From contig NZ_KV440945.1 in NCBI RefSeq assembly GCF_001636345.1, forward strand, positions 1,020,975 to 1,084,974: a stretch of DNA of 64,000 nucleotides, in the 5' to 3' direction. The position numbers and the translations under genes are program-made. The DNA comes from Cytobacillus gottheilii. Lineage in GTDB: Bacteria; Bacillota; Bacilli; Bacillales; Cytobacillaceae. Positions within the stretch are counted from its first letter, which is position 1; every line of letters starts with the position of its first letter. This document shows positions 17,257-26,815 of the stretch, in pieces. The notes below the pieces were generated by a model that was not told the origin of the DNA, made no database searches, and saw only the letters and a program-made list of their open reading frames with translations.

Positions 17257-18555
17257 ATGAACGGAATCTCGATCGGATTATTAGGACTTGGAACAGTAGG
17301 TTCAGGTGTCGTAAAAATTATAAAAAATCATCAGGATAAACTGATGCATCAAGTTGGCTGCCCTGTTTCCATTAAGAAGATTCTTGTTAAAGATGTACAT
17401 AAACAGCGCGCAGTAGAGGTTGATTCTTCACTGGTCACAACAGATCCAGATGAGGTGATCAATGATGCAGATATTGATGTCATTATTGAAGTTATGGGCG
17501 GTGTCGAAGAAACAAAGGAGTATTTGCTGACTGCCTTAAAAAATCGGAAGCATGTAGTGACAGCAAATAAAGATTTAATGGCCGTTTATGGACCAGAATT
17601 ACTTGCTGTTGCATCACAATATGGCTGTGATTTGTTTTATGAAGCAAGCGTGGCAGGCGGAATCCCGATCTTAAGAGGGCTTGCCGATGGACTTTCCTCA
17701 GATCGTATTACAAAAATGATGGGTATTGTCAATGGAACGACCAATTTTATCCTAACAAAGATGAGCCAGCAAGGATTAGCCTATGAAGATGTGCTTAAAG
17801 AAGCCCAGGAACTTGGCTACGCGGAGAGTGATCCAACTGCTGATGTAGAAGGACTTGATGCAGCAAGGAAAATGGCCATTCTATCTACTCTCGGCTTCTC
17901 GATGAATATTGATTTGGATGATGTAAAGGTTAAAGGCATTTCAAGTATTACGGAAGAAGATCTGGCATATGGAAAGCAATTTGGCTATTGCATGAAACTG
18001 ATCGGCATTGCCGAACGAGATGGTGAAAAGGTAGAGGTAAGTGTTCAGCCTACATTGTTAGCCAAATCACATCCGCTGGCATCTGTGCAAGATGAATACA
18101 ATGCAGTGTATGTATATGGAGAGGCGGTTGGCGAAACGATGTTTTACGGACCAGGTGCAGGCAGTATGCCAACTGCAACAGCAGTTGTTTCTGATGTTGT
18201 TGGTGTTATGAAAAATATGCGTCTAGGGGTAAATGGCAAAAGTGCAGTGACACCTCAATATGAGAAAAAATTAAAGAGTGCTGATGAAATTTTTTCTAAA
18301 TACTTTATGCGCATTCATGTAAAAGACCAGGTTGGCGTTTTTGCTAACATTACAAGCATTTTTTCTGATTATCATGTCAGCTTCGAAAAAATTCTGCAGC
18401 TTCCCCTTGAAGAAGAGGGAATGGCAGAAATAGTCGTTGTTACACATAAGGCAGCATTAAGCGATTATGAAAATATCCTCGTACAACTGCGGGATTTAGA
18501 ACCAGTTCATACAATTAAAAGCTCTTACCGAGTAGAAGGAAGTGTAAAGGCATGA
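17257..18555 (+). CDS. hom: Homoserine dehydrogenase
   Basis: Reduces aspartate semialdehyde to homoserine, the branch step toward threonine and methionine. The 432 residues show an N-terminal Rossmann fold ([15 protein letters not shown]), the catalytic domain with [11 protein letters not shown] and [18 protein letters not shown], and a C-terminal ACT domain (about 350-430) that usually binds threonine for feedback. RBS AAAGGGGAGAAG. Its stop overlaps the thrC start by four bases (ATGA), which implies translational coupling in the hom-thrC-thrB operon. Confidence 0.96.
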   Translation: MNGISIGLLGLGTVGSGVVKIIKNHQDKLMHQVGCPVSIKKILVKDVHKQRAVEVDSSLVTTDPDEVINDADIDVIIEVMGGVEETKEYLLTALKNRKHVVTANKDLMAVYGPELLAVASQYGCDLFYEASVAGGIPILRGLADGLSSDRITKMMGIVNGTTNFILTKMSQQGLAYEDVLKEAQELGYAESDPTADVEGLDAARKMAILSTLGFSMNIDLDDVKVKGISSITEEDLAYGKQFGYCMKLIGIAERDGEKVEVSVQPTLLAKSHPLASVQDEYNAVYVYGEAVGETMFYGPGAGSMPTATAVVSDVVGVMKNMRLGVNGKSAVTPQYEKKLKSADEIFSKYFMRIHVKDQVGVFANITSIFSDYHVSFEKILQLPLEEEGMAEIVVVTHKAALSDYENILVQLRDLEPVHTIKSSYRVEGSVKA

Positions 18556-19613
18556 GATGGGAAGGCTTGCTAAAAACATACAAACAATATTTGCCGGTCA
18601 ATGAGGAAACGCCGCTGCTGACCTTAAATGAAGGCAATACCCCTCTCATCCGCTTGGATAAGCTTTCTAGAGACTGGGGAGTGGATTTATATGTAAAAAC
18701 GGAGGGAGCGAATCCGACTGGCTCCTTCAAGGACAGAGGCATGGTTATGGCTGTTGCAAAAGCAAAGGAAGAGGGCAGTGAGGCGATTATTTGCGCTTCA
18801 ACAGGAAACACTTCTGCTGCAGCTGCTGCTTATGCAGCAAGAGCGGGATTGCGCTGTATCGTCGTTATTCCTGAAGGGAAAATAGCAGCAGGAAAGCTGG
18901 CACAGGCCGTCATGTACGGTGCTGAGGTCATTTCAATTGATGGTAACTTTGATGAAGCACTATCCATTGTTCGAAATATCGCAAAAGAGGGACAAGTGAC
19001 ACTTGTTAACTCTGTTAATCCGTACCGGCTTGAAGGACAGAAGACGGCCGCTTTTGAAATATGCGACGGATTAGGTGGCGCACCTGATGTATTAGCATTA
19101 CCTGTAGGCAATGCCGGGAATATCAGTGCCTATTGGAAAGGTTTTAAAGAATACCATCACGTAAATTCTACAGGGCTCCCGAAAATGCATGGGATGCAGG
19201 CTGCAGGGGCTGCAGCAATTGTTCACAATCGAGTTTTTGAAAATCCAGAAACAATTGCTACTGCGATCCGTATAGGAAATCCAGCCAGCTGGGATTTGGC
19301 TTCCAATGCATTACAAGAATCCAATGGAAAGATTGATGAAGTAAGTGACGAAGAGATTCTTTCCATGTACCGGAAGCTTGCTTCAACAGAAGGTATTTTT
19401 GCAGAGCCGGCTTCATGTGCATCACTGGCAGGAGTTTATAAACAGCTTCGCAATGGCGAAATTGCCCATAAGACACAAATAGTTGCTGTATTAACAGGCA
19501 ATGGATTAAAAGATCCGGACACAGCAATGACAGCCAGTCTGATTCAGCCTGTACATCTTCCGAATGATGAAGATATTGTTGCTGCACATATTAAAGGAGC
19601 TGTCCATGTATGA
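18552..19613 (+). CDS. thrC: Threonine synthase
   Basis: PLP enzyme that converts O-phosphohomoserine to threonine. The short 353-residue Bacillus form. The PLP lysine is K60 in GSFKDRGM, and the phosphate-binding loop is [13 protein letters not shown]. It overlaps both hom and thrB by four bases, so the three proteins are made in a coupled way. Full length and intact. Confidence 0.96.
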   Translation: MRWEGLLKTYKQYLPVNEETPLLTLNEGNTPLIRLDKLSRDWGVDLYVKTEGANPTGSFKDRGMVMAVAKAKEEGSEAIICASTGNTSAAAAAYAARAGLRCIVVIPEGKIAAGKLAQAVMYGAEVISIDGNFDEALSIVRNIAKEGQVTLVNSVNPYRLEGQKTAAFEICDGLGGAPDVLALPVGNAGNISAYWKGFKEYHHVNSTGLPKMHGMQAAGAAAIVHNRVFENPETIATAIRIGNPASWDLASNALQESNGKIDEVSDEEILSMYRKLASTEGIFAEPASCASLAGVYKQLRNGEIAHKTQIVAVLTGNGLKDPDTAMTASLIQPVHLPNDEDIVAAHIKGAVHV

Positions 19614-20536
19614 TGGAAGGGGAAATGCTGACCATTGAAGTACCTGCCAGCTCAGCTAATTTAGGGCCAGGTTTTGATTCAATTGGATTAGCGCTTAATT
19701 TATATTTAAAGCTGGAGGTAACACATTCAGAAACGTGGAAAGTCGTCCCGCTTACAAGCCAGTTAACAGACTTTCCGACAGATAAGAGCCATTTTATCTT
19801 TCAAATAGCCATGAACACAGCAAAAGCATATGGGAAGGTTCTGCCAACGTGTACAATGGAAATATCAAGTGAAATTCCACTGGCACGCGGGCTTGGCTCC
19901 AGTGCTGCTGCAATCGTTGCTGGCATTGAGCTGGCTGATGCTTTATGCGGGTTAAAATTAAGCAAACAGGATAAGTTTGGCTTAGCTTCTGCATATGAGG
20001 GACATCCTGATAATGCAGGAGCCTCACTGTATGGCGGACTTGTCATCGGAGTTATGATGGAGAGTTATACAGATGCAGTTGTTCTACATGACTTGGATTG
20101 TGAAGTCGTCGCTGCGATTCCACAGGAAGAATTGCTGACAAAAGAATCACGAAAGGTTCTTCCTAGCCACTTAAAGTTCAATGAAGCCGTAAAAGCGGGA
20201 GCAGTTGGCAATGTTTTTGTTGCTGCTTTGGCAAATGGACAATTCGAGCTGGCTGGGAAAATGATGAAGAGTGATTTGTATCACCAGCCTTATCGTAAAG
20301 AGCTTATTCCACATTTAGCCGATTTAGAGGAGAAAGCAATAAAGTACGGAGCATTTGGTGTAGCTCTAAGCGGCGCTGGTCCATCCGTTTTATGCTTTAC
20401 TCGTTCTGGTTATTCAGCGGACTTAGTGAGAAAGCTGAAAGAAGAGATGCCGTTCCTGGATTTTAAATCATTGCAAATAGATCATGGCGGCAGCACAGTG
20501 GTCATGTCAAATGGAAATAAAAAAGCGATGTCCTAA
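19610..20536 (+). CDS. thrB: Homoserine kinase
   Basis: GHMP kinase that phosphorylates homoserine to supply thrC. 308 residues; motif 1 is [18 protein letters not shown], the ATP loop is [12 protein letters not shown] and motif 3 is [11 protein letters not shown]. The start ATG overlaps the thrC stop by four bases; an alternative ATG six codons later (MLTIEV) would lack room for its own ribosome site. The stop codon lies in the loop of the operon terminator. Confidence 0.95.
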   Translation: MMEGEMLTIEVPASSANLGPGFDSIGLALNLYLKLEVTHSETWKVVPLTSQLTDFPTDKSHFIFQIAMNTAKAYGKVLPTCTMEISSEIPLARGLGSSAAAIVAGIELADALCGLKLSKQDKFGLASAYEGHPDNAGASLYGGLVIGVMMESYTDAVVLHDLDCEVVAAIPQEELLTKESRKVLPSHLKFNEAVKAGAVGNVFVAALANGQFELAGKMMKSDLYHQPYRKELIPHLADLEEKAIKYGAFGVALSGAGPSVLCFTRSGYSADLVRKLKEEMPFLDFKSLQIDHGGSTVVMSNGNKKAMS

Positions 20537-20552
20537 GACATCGCTTTTGTTA
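20521..20552. terminator. Terminator of the threonine operon, two-way
   Basis: AAAAGCGATGTC and GACATCGCTTTT pair around CTAA, which contains the thrB stop. The T run is short; it faces the convergent yutI gene. Confidence 0.8.
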
Positions 20553-20792
20553 TTAAAATACTTGTTCTACTTCTACTACGCCTGGAACCTCTTCTAAAAG
20601 AGCGCGTTCAATACCAGCTTTTAACGTAATTGTTGAACTTGGGCATGTGCCGCATGCGCCTAGCAAGCGAAGCTTAACAATACCATCCTCTACATCAACG
20701 AGTTCACAATCGCCGCCATCACGAAGAAGGAACGGACGTAATTTATCTAATACTTCCTGTACTTGTTCATTCATAGTTGTTTGTTCTGCCAT
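20553..20792 (-). CDS. yutI: NifU-like Fe-S scaffold/carrier YutI
   Basis: A 79-residue protein equal to the C-terminal domain of NifU (Nfu type), which carries an Fe-S cluster to target proteins. The cluster cysteines are in [10 protein letters not shown] (CxxC), after the [15 protein letters not shown] core. RBS AGGAAAGGAG on the minus strand. It belongs with YuzD, YuzB and YutM in this thiol/Fe-S neighbourhood. Confidence 0.92.
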   Translation of the reverse strand: MAEQTTMNEQVQEVLDKLRPFLLRDGGDCELVDVEDGIVKLRLLGACGTCPSSTITLKAGIERALLEEVPGVVEVEQVF

Positions 20793-20942
20793 ATGAAATC
20801 GACTCCTTTCCTACCTATATTATAATCAAATGCTTAGCAAAAATCTATTCTCAAACACGAAATTCCGCTCCTTGTAACTTTTTCATATGTTTCCTATATC
20901 GACATATTGTAAAATAGGAAGTAGAAAAAAGGAGGCAGAAAG

Positions 20943-21266
20943 ATGAACCGTAAAGTAGAAGTAACGATCTATGGAGCAGAGGTGCTGTGCCCAAGCTGTG
21001 TAAACTTGCCTTCATCAAAGGAAACATATGAATGGCTGGAGGCTGCTATATCGCGTAAATACCCGGAACAGCCATTTACAATATCCTATGTTGATATTCA
21101 TCAGCCGCCCGAAAACCAAGAAAAACAGCAGTTTGCTCAAAGAGTGATTGAAGAGGATATGTTTTATCCAGTTGTCTTAATTGAAGAAGAAATTGTTGGA
21201 GAAGGAAATCCGAAGCTAAAAACGATTTACGCTGAAATGGAGAAATACGGCTATACACCGGCATAA
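20943..21266 (+). CDS. yuzD: YuzD (DUF1462) thioredoxin-fold protein
   Basis: A 107-residue small protein of the DUF1462/YuzD family with a thioredoxin-like fold. It contains a CPSC motif (VLCPSCVNLPSSKET) where a redox CxxC would lie, then the PFTISYVDIHQPP strand and PVVLIEEEIVGEG. Function is unestablished; a role in disulfide or Fe-S chemistry is inferred from fold and neighbours. RBS AAAGGAGGCAG. Confidence 0.85.
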   Translation: MNRKVEVTIYGAEVLCPSCVNLPSSKETYEWLEAAISRKYPEQPFTISYVDIHQPPENQEKQQFAQRVIEEDMFYPVVLIEEEIVGEGNPKLKTIYAEMEKYGYTPA

Positions 21267-21300
21267 AAAAGATTGCAGACATGTTCTGCAATCTTTTTTA
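21266..21300 (+). terminator. Terminator after yuzD
   Basis: AAAGATTGCAGA and TCTGCAATCTTT pair around CATGT, followed by T6. Confidence 0.88.
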
Positions 21301-21444
21301 ACAGCGTTTATTCATTCAATACAGTGGAATTATGCTAATAGAAGATCATTTTTTGTAATCAAAATGAAATATTTTTGTAAAATATTGAGACTTTCTCATT
21401 TCTCAGTCGTCTAATGTATGAAAGTAATTGAGGAGGGAACTATT

Positions 21445-22095
21445 TTGAAGAAAAAATGGTATTTATATGGATTTCTATTTCTATTGGCAGCCGGCGGTGC
21501 GATATTTTTTTTGAATAACCAAGATGAGCGGGAACAGGCAGTTGCAACCCAATCTGCAGAAGAATTAGCAACTAATGAAGTACAGAAAGGGCAAGAATCC
21601 GGTGACGATATTAAACAGAACGAAGATAATGCTGCGGTTCAACACGATGATAAAGAAACAGAAGACCAAACCTCTGAGCAAGAGACAGAGATGAATCTCG
21701 ATCAGTGGCTAGAGCAAGCGCAAAATGGGGTTCTGGATGGAGTCGATGTCCAGCTTGCATCACAGATGGATGATGTAAAGCAAACGTATGGTGAACCGTT
21801 ACGTACAGAGAATTATATGGAAGGCGATTATTATCATTATCAGGATTTTACAGTGATCGCTAATCATGCTGAAAAGGTTCATAGCATTAAAGTAACGGAT
21901 ACATTATTTCCATTTGCACTTGAGGATATCGTAAATGAATTAGGCGAAGGAAGCATATGGGTTGAACACGACGATTATACAGCTTATTCATACTCAATAG
22001 GTGAATATCGTCTCTTAGTTTATTTTCATCCAGCATCTAAAGCTGTTCAAACGATATGGCTGATTGATGATCAATTGGTGGACACGGCTTCTTAA
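21445..22095 (+). CDS. Membrane-anchored DUF4309-like extracellular protein
   Basis: About 216 residues: a short basic N-terminus, one membrane helix (roughly residues 6-22), a very acidic low-complexity linker rich in E, D, Q and N (about 25-80), and a C-terminal globular region that resembles DUF4309/YjgB (QTYGEPLRTENYMEGDYYHY, VEHDDYTAYSYSIGEYRLLV). It is probably displayed outside the membrane. The best start is the TTG at 21445, eight bases after GAGGAGGG; the ATG at 21418 includes that ribosome site in the reading frame and is rejected. Confidence 0.7.
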   Translation: MKKKWYLYGFLFLLAAGGAIFFLNNQDEREQAVATQSAEELATNEVQKGQESGDDIKQNEDNAAVQHDDKETEDQTSEQETEMNLDQWLEQAQNGVLDGVDVQLASQMDDVKQTYGEPLRTENYMEGDYYHYQDFTVIANHAEKVHSIKVTDTLFPFALEDIVNELGEGSIWVEHDDYTAYSYSIGEYRLLVYFHPASKAVQTIWLIDDQLVDTAS

Positions 22096-22140
22096 AGAGG
22101 ATTATTTTTGAGTAATCTTAAGATTATTTAAAAAAAGAGA

Positions 22141-22179
22141 AAAGTGCAATCTATTTTAATTAGAGATTGCACTTTTTTT
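22141..22179. terminator. Terminator T1 (DUF4309 gene; also serves the opposite small gene)
   Basis: AAAGTGCAATCT and AGATTGCACTTT form a 12-bp stem, with T7 on the plus side and a T-rich stretch on the minus side. Its core stem is the same as that of the terminator at 22527. Confidence 0.88.
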
Positions 22180-22252
22180 ATCTGTATTTTCAAAGATCCT
22201 TACTAATTATGTAATTCGACGCACCTAATAACATTGGCGTCGCTTGTTCGCC

Positions 22253-22360
22253 TCATACCTTTTCGATGATTGTCATAATAACACCGACTAAAACGATAAC
22301 GATTCCAATTATTATTGTAATTTTGTTTCTCGTCGGAAACTTTTTGAATTTAGATATCAT
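22253..22360 (-). CDS. Small single-pass membrane peptide (35 aa), unknown
   Basis: A 35-codon minus-strand ORF: ATG at 22358-22360, stop TGA at 22253-22255. It has a basic N-terminus (KFKKFPTRNK) followed by a hydrophobic helix (ITIIIGIVIVLVGVIMTII) and ends EKV. GGTGGGGAC lies upstream and a plausible sigma-A promoter (TTGCTT-18-TAAAAT) at 22386-22415. It is bounded by two terminators. I do not recognise a family; it could be a regulatory membrane peptide. A plus-strand frame in the same place has no ribosome site. Confidence 0.55.
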   Translation of the reverse strand: MISKFKKFPTRNKITIIIGIVIVLVGVIMTIIEKV

Positions 22361-22385
22361 ACGTTGTCCCCACCGCCCTTACCTT

Positions 22386-22415
22386 ATTTTAACGTGTGTA
22401 ACAATATGTAAGCAA
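22386..22415 (-). promoter_or_regulatory. Candidate promoter of the 35-aa membrane peptide
   Basis: On the minus strand TTGCTT and TAAAAT are 18 bp apart, about 25 bases upstream of the peptide's start codon. Both boxes are imperfect. Confidence 0.4.
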
Positions 22416-22526
22416 GAGCTATCTCAAGAGAACAGCTGCTGCTCATGTACCGTATTGGATTCAAATAATGCTACTGTTATTGGATGTACTTAAGGAAATT
22501 GGCAGTGTGATATAAAAATCCAACAA

Positions 22527-22565
22527 AAAAAGTGCAATCTGCTGTTTTTGATTGCACTTTTCTTA
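22527..22565 (-). terminator. Terminator T2, downstream of yutJ
   Basis: AAAAGTGCAATC and GATTGCACTTTT, 12 bp, with T7 on the minus side (AAAAAAA on the plus strand). It closes the yutJ transcript before the small peptide gene. Confidence 0.85.
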
Positions 22566-22630
22566 TTTCAAATATAAATAAAGATTGCTAAATCAACATT
22601 CTATATAACTAAATATTATTGGGTGAAAAT

Positions 22631-23698
22631 TTATCCGTTATGATACTTATACATCCACAAAATCCCTGATTTCAAAAGACGTGCAACCCGGCCTGTGATG
22701 GCACGGTCGGCAACTAGGCCAAATCCGTGTTTTTTACCGAGGGATCCAAGCACACCTTTCAGTTTAATCGTCGGAAGTGATTCTGGAAGCTCTTCACCCT
22801 TCCAGCGCTTGACTAGGATCTGGACGATTTGCTCTGCCTGCCCTTCTGCAAGTTGTGCACTAGGCGCATGAGGGAGACTTGCACAGTCACCAACCACATA
22901 AACATGCTCATCTTCAGGCAGGTTGTGATGCTTAGTAAGCACGACGCGGCCCTGCTGATCTTTTTCAACTTCTAGAGCACGGACAATTTTATTAGGCTGA
23001 ATGCCTGCTGTCCAAACGATTGCGTCCGAATGAACCGGTTCATCATGATTGTATAATACATTGTCCTCTACCTTGGTAATATTGGACCCACTGACAATTT
23101 CCACCCCATGTTCAAGGAACCAATTTTCAACATAGGTGCTCAGACGCTCAGGAAAGGCAGAAAGGATATGTTTTCCGCGGTCAAATAACTTAACATGCAG
23201 ATCCGGGCGGCTTTCATATAGCTCAGAAGCGAGTTCAACTCCGCTTAAACCTGCTCCGACAATAGAAACAACTGACCCTGGAGCAAGATTGTTCAGCTTT
23301 TGATAGGTTCTTCGCGATTTTTCAATGGTCTGGATGCTATCTGTATAAATATCGGCGCCAGGAACATTGTGGTATTTATCCTCGCAGCCAAGACCTATGA
23401 TTAAATCATCATATGAAACTGGCTTTTCTTCCTGCAAATATACCTTTTTCTCTGCTAGATTAATATTCGTTATTTCTCCGTACTGAATGCGCAGCCTAGG
23501 ATGCTCCGGGTAGGCAACGCGTACATGCTGGTCTGAAATTGTTCCAGCTGCCAATGCATAATACTCAGTTTTTAAACAATGATAAGGTACACGGTCAATT
23601 AATGTGATTGTCACATCATCGGGAAGCTGATTTGGAAGTAGACGAGCGAGTACCCGCATGCCTCCATAACCTCCCCCTAAAATCACGAGATTTTTCAT
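22631..23698 (-). CDS. yutJ: YutJ, NDH-2-like FAD/NAD(P)H oxidoreductase
   Basis: A 355-residue flavoprotein of the type II NADH dehydrogenase family. The N-terminal FAD fold is LVILGGGYGGMRVL, the NAD-binding fold is VVSIVGAGLSGVELASEL, and the C-terminal FAD contact is HVYVVGDCAS. Physiological acceptor is unknown; the true respiratory enzyme is more likely YumB-like or Ndh. RBS AAAGGGGTAATTTCC. It lies between yuzD and yuzB as in B. subtilis. Confidence 0.88.
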   Translation of the reverse strand: MKNLVILGGGYGGMRVLARLLPNQLPDDVTITLIDRVPYHCLKTEYYALAAGTISDQHVRVAYPEHPRLRIQYGEITNINLAEKKVYLQEEKPVSYDDLIIGLGCEDKYHNVPGADIYTDSIQTIEKSRRTYQKLNNLAPGSVVSIVGAGLSGVELASELYESRPDLHVKLFDRGKHILSAFPERLSTYVENWFLEHGVEIVSGSNITKVEDNVLYNHDEPVHSDAIVWTAGIQPNKIVRALEVEKDQQGRVVLTKHHNLPEDEHVYVVGDCASLPHAPSAQLAEGQAEQIVQILVKRWKGEELPESLPTIKLKGVLGSLGKKHGFGLVADRAITGRVARLLKSGILWMYKYHNG

Positions 23699-24075
23699 GG
23701 AAATTACCCCTTTGTCCGTACTAAAGAAATTGTCAGATTACTATTTAATGTTTTTACAGAAAAATGAGAGGCAGAATGAATAAGTGCCATGTATGCTCTC
23801 TTTGGCAACAATTCTGCTATTAAGCAGTTCGGATTATATATAATATTATGAAACATAATTCAATAAAAAGTATAACGAAATTACGGTTAAATCACAACAT
23901 ATATCGGTGTATTATTCATATTAGGAAGCATAAAACGCTTTCTATAAGCTGCAAATTTTTTAACCTGCTTATTTAGGTTATGCTTTTTTAAAATAATGTC
24001 GCCAGCGATTGAACTCAAAAGCTTGAACATGTTCATTAAAAAAGGTAGATTAAAGATTGTAGTGAGGTGAGGAAC
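23699..24075. other. Divergent intergenic region yutJ/yuzB (377 bp)
   Basis: AT-rich spacer that must hold the promoters of yutJ (minus) and yuzB (plus). A weak hairpin (AACCT...AGGTT then TTTTTT) lies near 23960-23990. No ORF with a ribosome site and no strong promoter match was found. Confidence 0.5.
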
Positions 24076-24315
24076 ATGATTAAGCCTATTATTGAATTCT
24101 GTGTCAGTAATCTGGCAAGTGGTTCATACAAAGCTCTGGAAGAGCTTGAGAAAGATTATGATCTTGATGTGATTGAATACGGCTGTCTTGGTTATTGCGG
24201 AAAATGCTCTGAGCATATGTTTGCGCTGGTGAATGGTGAAGTAGTCACAGGAGATACAGCTGAGGAGCTTGTAAGCAATATATATCAATTTTTGGAAGAG
24301 AATCCAATGTTTTAA
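24076..24315 (+). CDS. yuzB: YuzB (DUF1450) small Cys-containing protein
   Basis: A 79-residue protein of the DUF1450/YuzB family. Its cysteines are arranged as EFCVSN near the N-terminus and [15 protein letters not shown] in the middle, which is suggestive of a metal or Fe-S site, as in thioredoxin-like ferredoxins, but the role is unproven. The frame is open from a GTG at 24067 that lies inside the ribosome site (GAGGTGAGGAAC); the ATG at 24076 is the better start. Confidence 0.87.
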   Translation: MIKPIIEFCVSNLASGSYKALEELEKDYDLDVIEYGCLGYCGKCSEHMFALVNGEVVTGDTAEELVSNIYQFLEENPMF

Positions 24316-24322
24316 ATAGATG

Positions 24323-24359
24323 AAAAGCTGGTTCCCTTTAGCGGACCCAGCTTTTCTTT
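24323..24359. terminator. Terminator after yuzB
   Basis: AAAAGCTGG-TTCC and GGA-CCCAGCTTTT pair with one mismatch, followed by CTTTG; weak T tail. Confidence 0.6.
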
Positions 24360-24416
24360 GCATGCTCAAAAATTATGGAACTAACTTAAGAAGTCAATCT
24401 TCTAGTATAGATGACC

Positions 24417-25103
24417 CTAGATTTTTTCTTTCATCCGCATGGTTTGCCACTGCTCACGCGCCATTTCTATGATTTTAGGTTCAGTGCTTCTTTTTTGCTG
24501 TTCTAATACTTTTGAAAAGTATTGAATGGCAAGCTCATTCTGGTTCGTTCTTCTTGCTAACTCTGCAATTAGATATAAAACACGTATTTCGGAGATTTTT
24601 GATCCTCTAAAATCCTCATTTGTATAGGAAGCAAGGTAATTGTCAATCGCAAGCTTTAAAAAACGCTGTTCCTGCTCTTCATTAGCCTCTAATCGATATA
24701 GCCAGGCAAGTCTCATGTTAAGACCGGCAATTGTAATCCTCTTCTCTTGCTTTAAAATCGCACAATAAATAGCCAGTTTATATGTGGAAATCGCTTCTTC
24801 AGCCGTTCTAAGGCCGCTATAGCTTCTTTCCGCCCAACGGTCACACACTTCTGTTTGGATTTTGACTTCTGTTCCTGGCGGGAATAAAGAAACAAAATCC
24901 TCTGAGTACGAAAAGCCGCAGAATGGGCATGTTTGAATATAATAAAGCAGCGGGTTACTTGAGCCGGCAGAATAGCGGGGAAGAAAGTCTGAATCATACC
25001 CATCAACTTTAATAAACCGTGAACGCACCCTTTTACTCGTAAAAACCTGCTGGCACTTAATGCATTTGTATTGTTTATCATATGTAGGTTCGATTTGATT
25101 CAT
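24417..25103 (-). CDS. DUF2225 zinc-ribbon/TPR-like protein
   Basis: A 228-residue cytosolic protein of the DUF2225 family, function unknown. Two CxxC knuckles (CIKC near 14-17 and CPFC near 59-62) would bind a zinc ion; the rest is helical and TPR-like (AISTYKLAIYCAI, AIQYFSKVLEQQ). RBS AGGAGGAAAGAC. In B. subtilis dapF lies near this point of the yut block; dapF is absent here and this gene stands in the gap between yuzB and yutM. Confidence 0.8.
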   Translation of the reverse strand: MNQIEPTYDKQYKCIKCQQVFTSKRVRSRFIKVDGYDSDFLPRYSAGSSNPLLYYIQTCPFCGFSYSEDFVSLFPPGTEVKIQTEVCDRWAERSYSGLRTAEEAISTYKLAIYCAILKQEKRITIAGLNMRLAWLYRLEANEEQEQRFLKLAIDNYLASYTNEDFRGSKISEIRVLYLIAELARRTNQNELAIQYFSKVLEQQKRSTEPKIIEMAREQWQTMRMKEKI

Positions 25104-25313
25104 ATGTCTTTCCTCCTGTTTTCCGGCATGTGAATTATAGTTCTATCGTATCATATAAATGAAGTGATGAGAGAAAAAAGTGTTTGTTTTTCATGTGAAA
25201 AAAGTAGTAATTTATACCCAATAAAATACACCTGGATTTGTATATGAAACATAGATTGGTGTGTGTGAATGATGGATTCAAAAATTTATTCTTTCTGCAA
25301 TAAACAAGATTAG

Positions 25314-25342
25314 TTGAGGAACATAAAAATACTGTATATACT
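25314..25342 (+). promoter_or_regulatory. Sigma-A promoter of yutM
   Basis: TTGAGG, 17-bp spacer, TATACT; start point near 25349, about 30 bases before the yutM ATG. Confidence 0.65.
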
Positions 25343-25378
25343 AAAGGGAAAGGCATTTATTTTTAAGGAGGGTTTACG

Positions 25379-25741
25379 ATGAATGATGTTGTCATTTTAA
25401 CGGAAGCCGCTGCTCTTCATATAAAAGACATGATGAAACATAATGAGGAGGAGAACGCTTTTCTGCGTGTTGCGGTAAAAGGCGGAGGATGCAGTGGTTT
25501 ATCCTACGGCATGGGCTTCACTCATGAACAAGAGGAAAAGGATCTTTTCTTTGAGCAATTTGGCATTCCTGTCGTAGTAAGTTCAGAGGATGCACCGATT
25601 TTAAATGGTACAAAAATTGATTTCAAACAAAGTATGATGGGCGGCGGGTTTACCATTGAAAATCCAAACGCAATCGCAAATTGCGGCTGTGGTTCATCAT
25701 TTAGAACAGCAGCAAACACTGGAACCCCCGAGGAATGTTAA
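25379..25741 (+). CDS. yutM: A-type Fe-S cluster carrier YutM (IscA/SufA/HesB family)
   Basis: A 120-residue A-type carrier that accepts and delivers Fe-S clusters. The three ligand cysteines are present: GGGCSGLSY (near residue 38) and CGCGSSF (near 102-104). RBS TAAGGAGGG. It is the plus-strand neighbour of a repeat and IS region; the gene itself is intact and ends 12 bases before the first repeat arm. Confidence 0.9.
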   Translation: MNDVVILTEAAALHIKDMMKHNEEENAFLRVAVKGGGCSGLSYGMGFTHEQEEKDLFFEQFGIPVVVSSEDAPILNGTKIDFKQSMMGGGFTIENPNAIANCGCGSSFRTAANTGTPEEC

Positions 25742-25792
25742 TAATGAACACCAAAAAGAAGCTGGGACATAAGTATTTAACACTCTCATAGA

Positions 25793-25838
25793 ACCGAATG
25801 GTTAGGAAGTCATCTTTCTAACCATTCGGTTTTTTTTA
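25793..25838 (+). terminator. Terminator after yutM, inside the repeat
   Basis: ACCGAATGGTTAG and CTAACCATTCGGT make a perfect 13-bp stem, then T8. Confidence 0.88.
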
Positions 25839-25973
25839 CGATTATAAAATGTATTTTATTAGCATGAGTGAAATGGAGCGGAGGACACTCGACTCCAGTG
25901 GGCAATAGAGGAAAGGGTGAGACCCCGCAGGCGTGTGCACTGGACCCATAAAATTGGACACTTATATTTAAGC

Positions 25974-26789
25974 TTAAGCAGCTACTACTTCAGTACTAAC
26001 CCGATAAGCTACTGGACTTTTCCGATTTAATCTTGATTTAATTCTCAAGTGGTTGTAGTAATAGATGTATTTTTCTAACTCGGCTTTAAAATGCTCGATA
26101 CTTTCAAACTCTTGTAAATAAAGAAACTCTGATTTTAAGATCCCAAAAAAGTTTTCCATGACAGAATTGTCAAGACAGTTTCCTTTTCTAGACATGCTTT
26201 GTGTAATCTTATGTTCTTTTAGCGTCCTTCGGTATTTGGGCATTCGATAGTGCCATCCCTGGTCGGAATGTAGTAAGAGCTCATCGCCTTCTTTTACGTA
26301 TTTTAATCCTTGGGCCAACATCCTATCGACCAAATCAAACGTCGGCCTTGATTGGAGTGTATAGGTGATGACCTCGCTATTAAATAGATCTAAAATGGGA
26401 GAAAGATAAAGCTTCTCTCCAAACACTTTAAATTCTGTAATGTCCGTCACCCACTTTTGGTTCGGTTTCTGGGCACGGAAGTCACGGTTAAGGATGTTTG
26501 GAGCTGCTTTTCCAACTTCCCCTTTATACGATTTATACTTTTTCATACGCACCATGCATTTAAGCCCTAGATCTCTCATTATTCGAAGTACTTTCTTTTT
26601 GTTGATCTGATATCCTTTTTCCTGAAGCACGTCCGTAATGCGGCGATATCCAAACCGACCTGAGTGTTTGCGGTAAATGAATGAAATTCTTCTTTTCCAT
26701 TTGCGGTCAGGATCTGGTTGATTCCACTTTTTTATGAAGCTGTAGTAAGTGCTTCTAGGCATCTTGGCTATTTTGATCATTTTAATCAC
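25974..26789 (-). CDS. IS3-family transposase OrfB (DDE integrase part)
   Basis: Catalytic half of the transposase, 271 residues from the annotated ATG, probably made mainly as an OrfAB fusion by -1 frameshift. The DDE triad is D116 (VTDITEF), D176 (HSDQG) and E212 (MENFFGILKSE), with the D-35-E spacing of the family. The N-terminal HTH_21 region (AKMPRSTYYSF, SGRFGYRRI) is present. The -1 frame stays open from the slippery site at 26870-26876 into this gene. Confidence 0.92.
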   Translation of the reverse strand: MIKMIKIAKMPRSTYYSFIKKWNQPDPDRKWKRRISFIYRKHSGRFGYRRITDVLQEKGYQINKKKVLRIMRDLGLKCMVRMKKYKSYKGEVGKAAPNILNRDFRAQKPNQKWVTDITEFKVFGEKLYLSPILDLFNSEVITYTLQSRPTFDLVDRMLAQGLKYVKEGDELLLHSDQGWHYRMPKYRRTLKEHKITQSMSRKGNCLDNSVMENFFGILKSEFLYLQEFESIEHFKAELEKYIYYYNHLRIKSRLNRKSPVAYRVSTEVVAA

Positions 26790-26815
26790 CGGGAAGTCCT
26801 TCCTTAGTTCATATA

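Noticed and set aside
22266..22493. Plus-strand 75-residue frame between the DUF4309 gene and yutJ
   Set aside because: No ribosome site; the opposite-strand 35-codon frame has a ribosome site, promoter-like boxes and a membrane helix with a basic N-terminus, so it is the better call.
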